This document shows positions 41,834 through 51,300 of a stretch of 64,000 nucleotides of DNA, piece after piece. The stretch covers positions 1-64,000 of the forward strand of contig SYCV01000076.1 in NCBI GenBank assembly GCA_005786805.1, given 5' to 3'. The position numbers were made by a program, and so were the translations under genes. This stretch comes from Planctomycetia bacterium (GTDB lineage: Bacteria > Planctomycetota > Planctomycetia > Gemmatales > Gemmataceae). Below the pieces are notes generated by a model. That model ran no database searches and had not been told where the DNA came from. It was given only the letters and a program-made list of their open reading frames with translations. Numbering within the stretch: the stretch's first letter is position 1; each line of letters begins with the position of its first letter.

Positions 41834-43363
41834 ATGCATGGACTTATTTTTTTACAACTGCAGAAATTCGCCCAACAGAAAGCCGGTCCTCAAGCTTGGG
41901 AAATACTTCTCAAGGAGGCCAACCTTCCTGTAACTTCCTATTCCCCTGTTCGCACCTACCCGGATCAGGAAGTGATTGCCTTGGTTGGAGCAGCAAGTCG
42001 GATTCTCAAACAAACATCATCTGCGATTTTGGAATCTTTTGGGGAATTCATAGCTCCTGAATTGATTCGTCTATACGGCAGACTGCTAGACCCCAAATGG
42101 AAAACACTGGATGTGATTGAAAATACTGAAAAACTTGTACATGCCGCTGTGCGGGTGGGAAACCCAGGTGCTAAACCCCCAGTGCTTGATTGCGTACGCA
42201 CAACCGAAAATGAATTACAGATTATCTATTCATCTGATCGCCAGATGTGCCACCTTGCAAAGGGGATTGTAAACGGACTTGCGCGCCACTTTGGGGAAAC
42301 TATAACCGTGACTGATGATGCCTGCATTCTAAGGGGAGACCCATTTTGCGCGCTACAGGTGATTCGAACAATCAAAACCCCAGAAAAAACTAGTAATTTT
42401 GGAATTTTTGAAACCAACATATATGAAGAAAACACGCCTTTCTCAGGAGCGGGATTACCTGTTAAATTATCTGACAGTGGAAATTTCACTTTTTTGAACC
42501 CGCCCCTGATGAACGATGAACTTGGCAGATTGGCCGATTTCAGGATTTTGCAACTCCTGGGCCAGGGTGGCATGGGAATCGTATTTCGTGCAGATGACAC
42601 GCGATTGGGCAGAACCGTGGCACTCAAGGTAATGCAACCACAGTTATCAGCCGACCCATCCATGCAACAAAGATTCCTTCGTGAAGCCAGGGCCATGGCT
42701 GCAATCAAAAGCGACCATGTGGTGACAATTCATGAAGTGGGCGTGGCAAACAACCTTCCTTTCCTTGCCATGGAATTTCTGGAGGGGGAATCACTGGAAG
42801 TCTATTTAGAAAAAGTAAAAGATATCTCCTTGGCCCAAGTGGTGCGAATTGGCAGGGAAATCGCAGCGGGGCTTGCCGCCGCTCACGCCAGAGGTATCAT
42901 TCATCGGGATATCAAACCTGGAAACATCTGGCTTGAGCAACCTACAGGGCGTGTCAAAATATTGGATTTTGGCCTGGTCCGAACAATCACTGATCCCGGT
43001 CAATTGAGCCGTGCAGGCATGATTCTTGGCACACCTGCATTCATGGCCCCTGAACAGGCACGGGGCGACAATGTGGATCATCGTGCTGATCTCTTCAGCC
43101 TTGGATGCATTCTTTACCTTCTATCAACCAATGAATGCCCATTCAAAAAGAACGATGTGCTCAGCACGCTTACCGCCCTTGCTACTTTTGATCCACCTCC
43201 GCCCCAGACTCTATCAAGTTCCGTGCCTCCGGCTTTATCCAATCTGATAATCCAGCTTTTACAAAAAGATCCATCCCTGAGGCCCGCCTCTAGCAAGGAT
43301 GTAATGGATGCTCTTTCCGAAATTGAACAAAAGCTTGATTTTGTAAAAAGCAATAAAATATAG
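41834..43363 (+). CDS. H-NOX (heme-NO binding) domain fused to soluble Ser/Thr protein kinase
   Basis: Residues 1-~180 H-NOX: His103, PP115-116, YSSDR 132-136 (YxSxR), C139/C164/C172; kinase from ~233: GQGGMG, VALKVM, IIHRDIKPGNIW, ILDFGLVRT, MAPEQARG. Confidence 0.9.
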   Translation: MHGLIFLQLQKFAQQKAGPQAWEILLKEANLPVTSYSPVRTYPDQEVIALVGAASRILKQTSSAILESFGEFIAPELIRLYGRLLDPKWKTLDVIENTEKLVHAAVRVGNPGAKPPVLDCVRTTENELQIIYSSDRQMCHLAKGIVNGLARHFGETITVTDDACILRGDPFCALQVIRTIKTPEKTSNFGIFETNIYEENTPFSGAGLPVKLSDSGNFTFLNPPLMNDELGRLADFRILQLLGQGGMGIVFRADDTRLGRTVALKVMQPQLSADPSMQQRFLREARAMAAIKSDHVVTIHEVGVANNLPFLAMEFLEGESLEVYLEKVKDISLAQVVRIGREIAAGLAAAHARGIIHRDIKPGNIWLEQPTGRVKILDFGLVRTITDPGQLSRAGMILGTPAFMAPEQARGDNVDHRADLFSLGCILYLLSTNECPFKKNDVLSTLTALATFDPPPPQTLSSSVPPALSNLIIQLLQKDPSLRPASSKDVMDALSEIEQKLDFVKSNKI

Positions 43364-43708
43364 CCAGGCAATCACAAGCCTATTTAAGAAGTCATGAAAA
43401 CGCCGGAAATAGCTGGTGCTCTTTTAAAATCAATTGAATAATTGACGCCCGAAAGAATCCACTTCAAAGGCTCTAAAATCTAAAGGATGGAATTTAAACC
43501 CTCATCAATCCAAATGATTGCAAGAACTAAACATTTTGTTGTAGGGCTGACAGGTCCGCTTTAACGAATCACTGATGTCAGTTAAAAAAATCCCAAAACA
43601 AACAATTTTTTTGTCGCTTTTGTTCTTCATTATGCTTTAATAATTTTTGATGTGCATCGCAATGCGCATTAATCATCAAAAGTTAGTTTTGATTTTAATA
43701 ATTTGCAC

Positions 43709-43770
43709 TTCCCCGGGTTGCAGCCTAGAGCGAGCAAGGTCTTAAAAAGCCTTGTTATGGTGGCAACCCA
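43709..43770. repeat. 62-nt dispersed repeat copy 2
   Basis: Direct-orientation match to 41592..41653 with about 6 mismatches and no indels. Confidence 0.9.
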
Positions 43771-43778
43771 TTCTTTTT

Positions 43779-45803
43779 TTAATCGACATACGGGTCTGCG
43801 CCCAAGTCCTTTAATATCTCCTGCCTTTGCCTTTCATGAACCAGCAAATCAACGCGGGAAAGGTAGTGCCTTCTTTCAACTCGACGCTGGGCCAGCTTAA
43901 ACAGGGAAAGATATTTATTCCAATCACGCATAACCCCAGCTATGCCGAGGTTTTTCAACTGCACCTGCCTGTGCTCGCCCAACCCCTCAAGCAATTCATC
44001 ATCCAATGAAAGAAAAAATTGTGCGGAACCCGGGTCTCCCTGCCTGCCGGCACGACCTGCCAGCTGACGATCGATTCGAATTGATTCATGCCTTTCCGTA
44101 CCCAACACATGCAAACCACCAGCGGCAATAACTTCGTCACATGGCTTGATATCGGTGCCTCTACCGGCCATATTTGTCGCTATGGTGATTTTCCCAAGCT
44201 GACCCGCCTGCTCAATGATCTTCGCCTCAAGTTCATGATTTTTGGCGTTCAACACCTGATGTATTAATCCCGCATCATGTAGTTTCTGGCTCAAAATCTC
44301 AGATTTATCAACACTCCTTGTACCAATAAGAACTGATCTACCCTCGGTTTTTAAGCGTTGAACCTCATCAACAACCGCATCGAACTTGGCATCCTCATTT
44401 GGGTAAACCTTATCCGGCCACAATTTCCTTAAAATGGGCCTGTTTGTAGGCACGCACACAACCCATATCTTGTAAACCCTTCGAATCTCCATTCGATTTT
44501 GCAAAGCTGTTCCCGTCATGCCACCAAGCTTCTTGTAAAGACGGAAATAACTTTGGAAAGTAATCTGGGCGGCATGCTCATCACTGTAGGTGATTGGAAT
44601 TTTTTCCTTTGCTTCCACAGCCTGGTGCAAACCATCCCGCCAATGCCTGTCAGGCATTCTTCTTCCTGTGAACTCATCGATGATCACGATCTTGTTTTTA
44701 TCCACGAGGTAATGCTGGTTTAATTTGAACCGGTAATGGGCCTGGATGGCTTGTTCCATGGCTTCGTGCAACTTGTCGAGTGCATCACCATGGGGTCCTG
44801 ATGGCGGATTCGAATATCGGACAAGGTGTTTTCCCAAGGAGGTGAGTTCAAGCTTTTGCAATTGAGGATTAAAAATAAAATGCTGTCCAGCTTCCATTCT
44901 TTGAACAAGGTCGTCAGCCCAAAGATAAACCACTTGTTCCTCAGGCGTGGCGGGGCGTACCTGCCCGCTAATGATAAGTGGGGTTCTGGCCTCATCAATG
45001 AAAATATTGTCAGCCTCATCTACCAGAGCGAAGTGATGGCCTCGTTGCACGGAGTTAGATGCTGTGGATGCCCCACCCGCCAGCCAGGGTGTCCAGAATG
45101 GGACTTCAGAACCTTTGCCATCTGCTAATTTTAAACGATCGCGTAAAAAATCAAACCCGTACTCACTCGCAGTGGCGTATGTTATGTCGCATTTGTATGC
45201 GTTTTGACGGTCCACATCCGACATTTGTTGTTGAAGAATCCCAGTGGTCATTCCCAGGGCGGCATAAACTGGCCTGAGCCATTCGCCATCGCGACGGGAA
45301 AGATAATCATTAACACTAGCGACATGAACACCCTTACCAGCAAGGCCGTTTAAAAAAGCAGGAAGACTGGCAACCAGAGTCTTACCCTCGCCTGTGGCCA
45401 ATTCCGCCAAGGCTCCCCCATGTATCACCGCACCCGCAACCAATTGAACATCAAATGGACGCAAACCAAGAATTCGTTTACAAGCCACCGAGGCTAATCC
45501 AAAAGCCTCGGGAAGCATTTTATCCAGCGATTCACCACCCCGCGCGCGGCCTTTCATTTTCTTGGATATTTCAAGAATTTCAAAATCAGTTAGCTTGTCA
45601 AATTCTGACTCCCAATGCCGAATTTTGGGAACCTGCAAAGCGGCATAGGCTAGCCTTCTATCCCAAGGCGATCCAAACCATGAAACCAGTTTATTTCTCC
45701 AAAGGCTTCCAAACCGATTGGTTTGGTTTTGAGACCGCAAACTTCCTGTCTCGTGATTTTGGGATTCTTCTGCCCGATGCGTTGAAGATTGCTCCACAGT
45801 CAA
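43779..45803 (-). CDS. Short SecA-like translocase ATPase (SecA paralog)
   Basis: LATGEGKTLVASLPAFLNGLAGKGVHVASVNDYLSRRD; VDEADNIFIDEARTPLIISG; TNMAGRGTDI; QLAGRAGRQGDPGSAQFFLSLDDELL; ends shortly after. Confidence 0.9.
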   Translation of the reverse strand: MTVEQSSTHRAEESQNHETGSLRSQNQTNRFGSLWRNKLVSWFGSPWDRRLAYAALQVPKIRHWESEFDKLTDFEILEISKKMKGRARGGESLDKMLPEAFGLASVACKRILGLRPFDVQLVAGAVIHGGALAELATGEGKTLVASLPAFLNGLAGKGVHVASVNDYLSRRDGEWLRPVYAALGMTTGILQQQMSDVDRQNAYKCDITYATASEYGFDFLRDRLKLADGKGSEVPFWTPWLAGGASTASNSVQRGHHFALVDEADNIFIDEARTPLIISGQVRPATPEEQVVYLWADDLVQRMEAGQHFIFNPQLQKLELTSLGKHLVRYSNPPSGPHGDALDKLHEAMEQAIQAHYRFKLNQHYLVDKNKIVIIDEFTGRRMPDRHWRDGLHQAVEAKEKIPITYSDEHAAQITFQSYFRLYKKLGGMTGTALQNRMEIRRVYKIWVVCVPTNRPILRKLWPDKVYPNEDAKFDAVVDEVQRLKTEGRSVLIGTRSVDKSEILSQKLHDAGLIHQVLNAKNHELEAKIIEQAGQLGKITIATNMAGRGTDIKPCDEVIAAGGLHVLGTERHESIRIDRQLAGRAGRQGDPGSAQFFLSLDDELLEGLGEHRQVQLKNLGIAGVMRDWNKYLSLFKLAQRRVERRHYLSRVDLLVHERQRQEILKDLGADPYVD

Positions 45804-45881
45804 ACCTCATGTTTATTACATATTCATTCCACTTCTTTAATTGTAAGCAACTTTGAGGAAATGATTAACAGATAATCAAAT

Positions 45882-45937
45882 AAAAAAGACCCCCAGGCTA
45901 TCAACCACCTCTCCCAATGGTTGACAACCTGAAGGCC
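45882..45937 (-). terminator. Intrinsic-terminator-like hairpin with U tract
   Basis: Minus strand GGCCTTCAGG-TTG-TCAACCA-TTGGGAGAGG-TGGTTGA-TAG-CCTGGGGGTC-TTTTTT; 10-bp helix (3 G-U) plus 7-bp helix. Confidence 0.75.
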
Positions 45938-46060
45938 AAGAAGGACTAACAAAAGGTTCCTTTATTCCAGCCCAACCAACCCGCTGTACCATCTCTCCAA
46001 TAGCCAGCGCGGGTCGGCTGGATCTGGTCGGTGCGCCTCCACCGGCGAACGATCTTAATG
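45882..46060 (-). ncRNA. Candidate structured RNA with four consecutive hairpins; 5' boundary approximate
   Basis: CGGTG/CACCG; TCCAGCC/GGCTGGA plus ACCCGC/GCGGGT; AAGGA/TCCTT; terminator hairpin; GC-rich island in AT-rich intergenic DNA. Confidence 0.6.
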
Positions 46061-46191
46061 ATGCAAATAGCAGGCCAATCTTTTTTTTATATTTCAAAAC
46101 ACCGAATATTTTTGACATAAAGCTATTAATTGAAATAGTTTACGATTTAAAATGATTTATTGAATCAATCTAGAATTTATACCTAGCTATT

Positions 46192-46226
46192 AAGTATGCA
46201 TCTTAATTGAGCTTTCTTGCATACTT
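46192..46226. promoter_or_regulatory. Inverted repeat AAGTATGCA-N17-TGCATACTT upstream of cysE
   Basis: Perfect 9-bp arms in the intergenic region. Confidence 0.4.
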
Positions 46227-46423
46227 GTTAAGCGCTGGAAATTTGGCTAAGTGTGGTAATTAATAATCAAATTTACTTCTAAATGGTTTATTACTTATCA
46301 ACTTCCCTTTTTTTTGTTCCATCTTATTTGCATTCCTTCCGATTTTACTGATGAGGGGCACTAGACCTGTTCTGCTTTTCCCCTACCATGGTTTTGTCTG
46401 AATTTTGCTTATTGAGGTTGATC

Positions 46424-47380
46424 ATGGCCACAGATTTTCGCTTGAAAGAAATCCTTCCAGAAATTACGGAATCCATTGTTGCAACCTATACTGAATGCAA
46501 TAAAACCAGCCATCTGGGTCATAAACCCTTGCCCAGCAGGGAAGCTGTCAACGCAATGCTGGCAGACCTTTTGGATATTCTCTTTCCTGGGTATTTTCGC
46601 AGACAAAATCTACATATCGCAAATGTTGAGTATTATGTTGGCGACCTGATCGATGGGCTGCACGATAAGCTGATTGTTCAAATAACCCGGGCGCTTCTCC
46701 ACGAACAGGAAAACCAAGCCAGCGCTGAAATCAAAAAACATGATCTTGAAGCCATGGCTCAGCAACGGACAGTGGAGTTTCTCAAAAAAATACCCGATAT
46801 CCGCATGATACTTGAAGAAGATGTCCAAGCTGCTTTTGAAGGCGACCCCGCAGCAAAGGGGCATCATGAGATCATTTTCTGCTATCCAGGCATCGAGGCG
46901 ATTTCCATTTACAGATTGGCCCACCAATTACTGGTGCTGGGCATTCCACTTATCCCAAGAATGATGACTGAATACGCGCACAGCAAAACGGGTATCGATA
47001 TTCATCCGGGGGCAAGAATTGGGCCAAGATTTTTCATTGATCACGGCACTGGTGTGGTTATTGGCGAAACCTGCGACATAGGTGTCAATGTGAAACTTTA
47101 TCAAGGTGTCACCCTGGGGGCACTTTCATTCCCGAGGGATTCCTCGGGGAACATCATCCGTGGCAAGAAACGACATCCAACCCTTGAGGACGATGTTGTG
47201 GTTTACGCAAATGCGACCATACTTGGTGGCGATACAGTCGTTGGAAAAGGTACTGTAATCGGCTCAAATGTCTGGCTGACCCAAAGTGTGGCTCCAGGAA
47301 ATGTGGTTGCGCTCGAAAAGCCCGTGCTTCGAATGAAAGGCCCTGCCAGCCGGGACACCGGCCTTCATTACAGCATCTGA
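46424..47380 (+). CDS. cysE: Serine O-acetyltransferase
   Basis: Left-handed beta-helix hexapeptides: [68 protein letters not shown] start preferred. Confidence 0.92.
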   Translation: MATDFRLKEILPEITESIVATYTECNKTSHLGHKPLPSREAVNAMLADLLDILFPGYFRRQNLHIANVEYYVGDLIDGLHDKLIVQITRALLHEQENQASAEIKKHDLEAMAQQRTVEFLKKIPDIRMILEEDVQAAFEGDPAAKGHHEIIFCYPGIEAISIYRLAHQLLVLGIPLIPRMMTEYAHSKTGIDIHPGARIGPRFFIDHGTGVVIGETCDIGVNVKLYQGVTLGALSFPRDSSGNIIRGKKRHPTLEDDVVVYANATILGGDTVVGKGTVIGSNVWLTQSVAPGNVVALEKPVLRMKGPASRDTGLHYSI

Positions 47381-47392
47381 AAGCCTTTAAGA

Positions 47393-48382
47393 ATGAAAAC
47401 CGAGATTTTCAAATTGGATCCGGATGACCCTGACCTTGAAATAATCAAAAAAGCGGCGGCGGTTCTTCTCAAGGGTGGACTGGTTGCGATTCCAACCGAA
47501 ACCGTGTATGGCCTGGCTGCCAACATCTTTGATGAATCCGCGGTTGCAAAAATCTATACCGCAAAGGGCAGGCCGGGGAACAATCCACTTATTGTTCATG
47601 TGCATTCGATTGAACAGGCAAAAAGCCTGGTTTCCAATTGGAATAAAAACGCGCAGAAACTCGCGGAGTCTTTCTGGCCCGGCCCGTTGACCATGGTGCT
47701 GGATAAAACAAATCTTGTACCTGATTGTGTGACTGCAGGCGCCCCGAGTGTTGCAATTCGAATTCCCAGGCTTTTTGTGACCCGGAGGTTGATTGAAATT
47801 TCAGGTCTGCCCCTCGCCGCGCCTAGTGCCAATATTTCTGGTTCCATTTCCCCCACTACCGCAAATCATGTTGCAAAAGACCTGGGTGATAGGATTGAGA
47901 TGATCCTTGATGCCGGCCCTGCTACAGGTGGTATTGAATCAACCGTGCTGGATGTTCGATCAAGCCCCCCGGTGCTTCTTAGACCGGGCCTGATAAGCAT
48001 CAAAATGATCGAGAAAATCATCGGGCCTGTGAAACAAAATAGTGAACCACATTTGCATGGCAAAGCTTTTCCCTCGCCCGGGATGCTGGCCAGGCACTAT
48101 GCTCCCAAAACCCCGGTGATCTGTCTCGAGAACCCCGCAATTGAAATGATTGAAAATCTTAAAAAGGATGGTTTAAAGGCAAAACTACTGGACTTTAGAA
48201 AAACTGAGGGCGCACTCAACCTTCCTGATGACCCGGAGGGATATGCATCCGGACTCTATGCGGCTTTGCATCAACTTGATGAGGCTGGATTGGATCGAAT
48301 TGTTATAGCAATGCCACCAGATATGCCGGAATGGCTTGCAATCAGGGATCGCTTAAAACGCGCAGCAACTGCTGCGAATTAA
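47393..48382 (+). CDS. sua5: L-threonylcarbamoyladenylate synthase (YrdC/Sua5)
   Basis: GGLVAIPTETVYGLAANI; KGRPGNNPLIVHV; APSANISGSISPTTA; C-terminal PSPGMLARHYAPKTP Sua5 domain. Confidence 0.94.
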   Translation: MKTEIFKLDPDDPDLEIIKKAAAVLLKGGLVAIPTETVYGLAANIFDESAVAKIYTAKGRPGNNPLIVHVHSIEQAKSLVSNWNKNAQKLAESFWPGPLTMVLDKTNLVPDCVTAGAPSVAIRIPRLFVTRRLIEISGLPLAAPSANISGSISPTTANHVAKDLGDRIEMILDAGPATGGIESTVLDVRSSPPVLLRPGLISIKMIEKIIGPVKQNSEPHLHGKAFPSPGMLARHYAPKTPVICLENPAIEMIENLKKDGLKAKLLDFRKTEGALNLPDDPEGYASGLYAALHQLDEAGLDRIVIAMPPDMPEWLAIRDRLKRAATAAN

Positions 48383-48383
48383 A

Positions 48384-51300
48384 CTACCCCAAATTGTGCA
48401 TGAAAACCTTGTCAGCAAAATCAGATGCTGAGACTAATTTCTGAAGATGCTTATGGTGGGTAAACAATATCACCTGGGTTTTGCTGGAGAAATCCGCAAG
48501 GCATCGCAGTGTGGAAAGCGCACGGTCATCATCAAAGTTGATGAGAATATCGTCCAAAATAACTGGAAGGGGCTCTACAAGTTTTTCCAAGTTCTTTTCA
48601 ATTCCAGCAAGTCGCAGGGCAAGAAATAATTGATCCGCGGTTCCATCGCTTAGGAAAGTTGAAGCTTCGCCAGCTTTGATATTTGCCGCTTGAAAGTTGA
48701 CGACTTCTGAATCTTCTGATCCAGGTCTTAAGAGTTCTAATGATTTCTTGCCATCAGCATCTGTAGGTACGATTTCAACCAGAGAGTTATTGGTAAGGGT
48801 TTTCAAATAAGCATTGGCTTTGATAAGCAATGGAACTTGATTAGTTTTGCGATAATCCTTGATGGTTTTTTCTAGAACTGCTTTTGCCAGTGTCAGTATT
48901 GCAAATTCTTTTGCCTGTTCCAAACATTGAGATTTAAGCAATTCTCTTTCCGCACTAAGGATATTGGAACCAGATTGTTTCTCAAGTCTTTCAAGGTTTG
49001 CCTTTGCGTTGGCAAACTCCTGTAATTCTTTGTCACGGGTTTCTGAACATTTAGTCAACTCAAATCTTACTGTTTCAAGTTCCGCCGTGATGGCCGCAGA
49101 ATTCTTATCCTCTAATTTTTTTGCAAAGGATGGAATGTCATTTCCTGAAGCTTCCTGGATGAGGGCGTTTTTAGCATCCTCATAATCCTTGGTGGCTTTG
49201 ATTTTTTTCCTGATATCCTCAAAATGAATTGGGAGATTTTCTAAAGGAATGTTTTCCAAGGGTTTCAGTGTGGTTATATGCGTTGATGCATCTTCTTCGA
49301 TTTTAGCTAGTGCGGCCTCAGCTAGCTTCAAATCAGCATTCAATGATTTTTGCAAAACTTCCTCTTGCTTAGCATCTGATGCTTTCTGCCAAAGATCTGC
49401 AATCATTTTCTTTATATCTGCAGATTCGGTAGGGCATTCCTTGATTGAAAGAGTTTCTAATACCTTTGTCAGTTTCCCTAGAATTTCCTTATTGTCAGAT
49501 TCCATTTTGGTGATTCGGATTTCCAAATCTCTTGCATCTTTATGATGCTGATTAATACTGGTAATCGCCTTCACATGAAGGGTTGCATTATTGGTACTGG
49601 CCTCTGCGGGAAGCTTAAGATTGGCCATCAAACCGGCCCAAGTTTTATGACTCGCTTTTTGCTTATCCTGCAGCGTTTTCATTTCCAATTGCAAATCGCT
49701 TTGTTCGCCAACCAAGGTGTCTAATTGTTTTTTGTTGTTGGCTTTTGATACTTCAAAACTTGCGGCAGTGCTTATTATTTCCTCTGCTTTGATCCATGCG
49801 GTTTCAATTTCCCGGCTACCAGTCAATTGCAGAATTTTCTCAAATGCAACCGCCTGCGCATTTTGCTTGGAAGCAAGAAGTTCAAGCTTAGGAATCAACT
49901 CGATGATGGATTGTTGCAAAGTGCTGGCATTTGCAAGCCAGGTAAGCATCTGCTCAGGTGGGTTGATTTTCGTCAGACCCATTTCTGACCAAAGTTTTAG
50001 CCAATCATTTTCAATCTCAGTTTTTGCAGCAATGGTTTGCCCAAGGTTTTGCTCCAAATCTATGATTTCTTTTTTGAGGCCAATGATATCTTGTGTTAGC
50101 TGGCTACCTCGCCCCACGCGATCCGATGCGGTAAATAATTTATCGGTGAATTGATCTGATTGCTGTTGGATTTTCAGGAATGCGTTTTTTGGACTGGAAT
50201 TGGCCCCTACTACCGCAGTGACTTTTTCAGGGAGTGCGCCAGGTTTACCCTCAAGCAGGTTTTCGATTACATTCCAGGAAAGATCACGAAGATTTCTTAA
50301 CTTTTCAAGTTCTTCCCGTGTTAAAAGTTCGCCTTCGTTTTGCAGTATTGCAAGTTGTTTTTGTTTGTCATCCAGCGCTTCTTTCCTCCCCTTGATTTCA
50401 GTTTTAATATTCTGCTCTTCAGAGTAATTGTTGGCAAACAACTTGGAAAAACCGTCTATATCATCCGAGGAAGGAAGGTGCAATTTTAGAAATACATCCC
50501 AAGTGATCGTAGAATTCGTGAGAGTGTTTAATTTTGCCTCTAGGATAAGTTTACGGGCGGGAATATCTGATACTGTTGCTTCAAGGTCTGAGGGCGCGAG
50601 TTTTCTCGCCTTTACGGATTGAACCAGGGAAATGAGTTCACTCAAGGAAGCGTGTGGAGCCTGATTCATCTCTTCCTGTTTCAAATCCTTGATCTTCTTG
50701 AGTAAATTTGCAAAGGCTTTTTCTTTATCTTCGATCAGAGTTTTTTCCGATTTGATAATGCTACTGAGTTCTTGAATTTGTATCTGTGTTTTCTGGTCAA
50801 TGAATAAATCTCGCGATTCATCAAAGCCGGTGTTAGTGAAGTAATCCTTTAGTAAGACTCGAATTTGTTCTTCTTTTGCATCCTTTTCTTTTTGCCTGTT
50901 GCCAATATCCGCTAGGTTTTTGAGGAGCAGTTCGGAACTTTGATTCAAAGCCTCGATTTCGGTTCGGACAGTAAGGATTTTTTCATCCGGATTGAGATTG
51001 GAAAGATTGGTGGTGATATCCAAAACTCTTTTTTTCTGTTGTTCAAGCAATGCATTGGAACTGGTTAGAAATTTCTCAGCAGTTTGATATTTGATTAAAG
51101 TTGCATCATCGACGGTTGGAATCTTATCTAATTCGCTAAGGGTGCTTTCTGCGGTTTTGTATTTGGTAAGTTGGGGCAGCGCTCTGAGAATGCTTTCACA
51201 TTCAGCTTGTTTTGATGTCCAGTCTTTTTTCTCGACGCCCAATTCCTCAACTTTTTTTTGCAAGCTTGCAACTAGTTCACTTGCATCTTGCCAAGTGTTT

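Noticed and set aside
43530-43580. CTGACA...TGTCAG inverted repeat downstream of the H-NOX kinase
   Set aside because: Only 6-bp arms with a long loop and no U tract; could easily be chance.
43703-43900. 65-aa ORF across repeat copy 2
   Set aside because: Its 3' half is antisense to the 3' end of the secA-like gene; not an independent gene.
45970-46000. Resemblance of UGGUACAGCGGG to the T-box antiterminator UGGUACCGCGGG
   Set aside because: No Stem I or specifier features seen, one mismatch in the core, the gene downstream on this strand is secA-like, and cysE lies on the opposite strand; treated as coincidence pending an Rfam scan.
45876-46118. 80-aa minus-strand ORF (MSKIFGVLKYKKKIGLLFASLRSFAGGG...) as a small protein
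   Set aside because: It overlaps the four-hairpin RNA and runs through the terminator-like hairpin and U tract; RNA structure explains the region better, though a dual-function RNA cannot be excluded.
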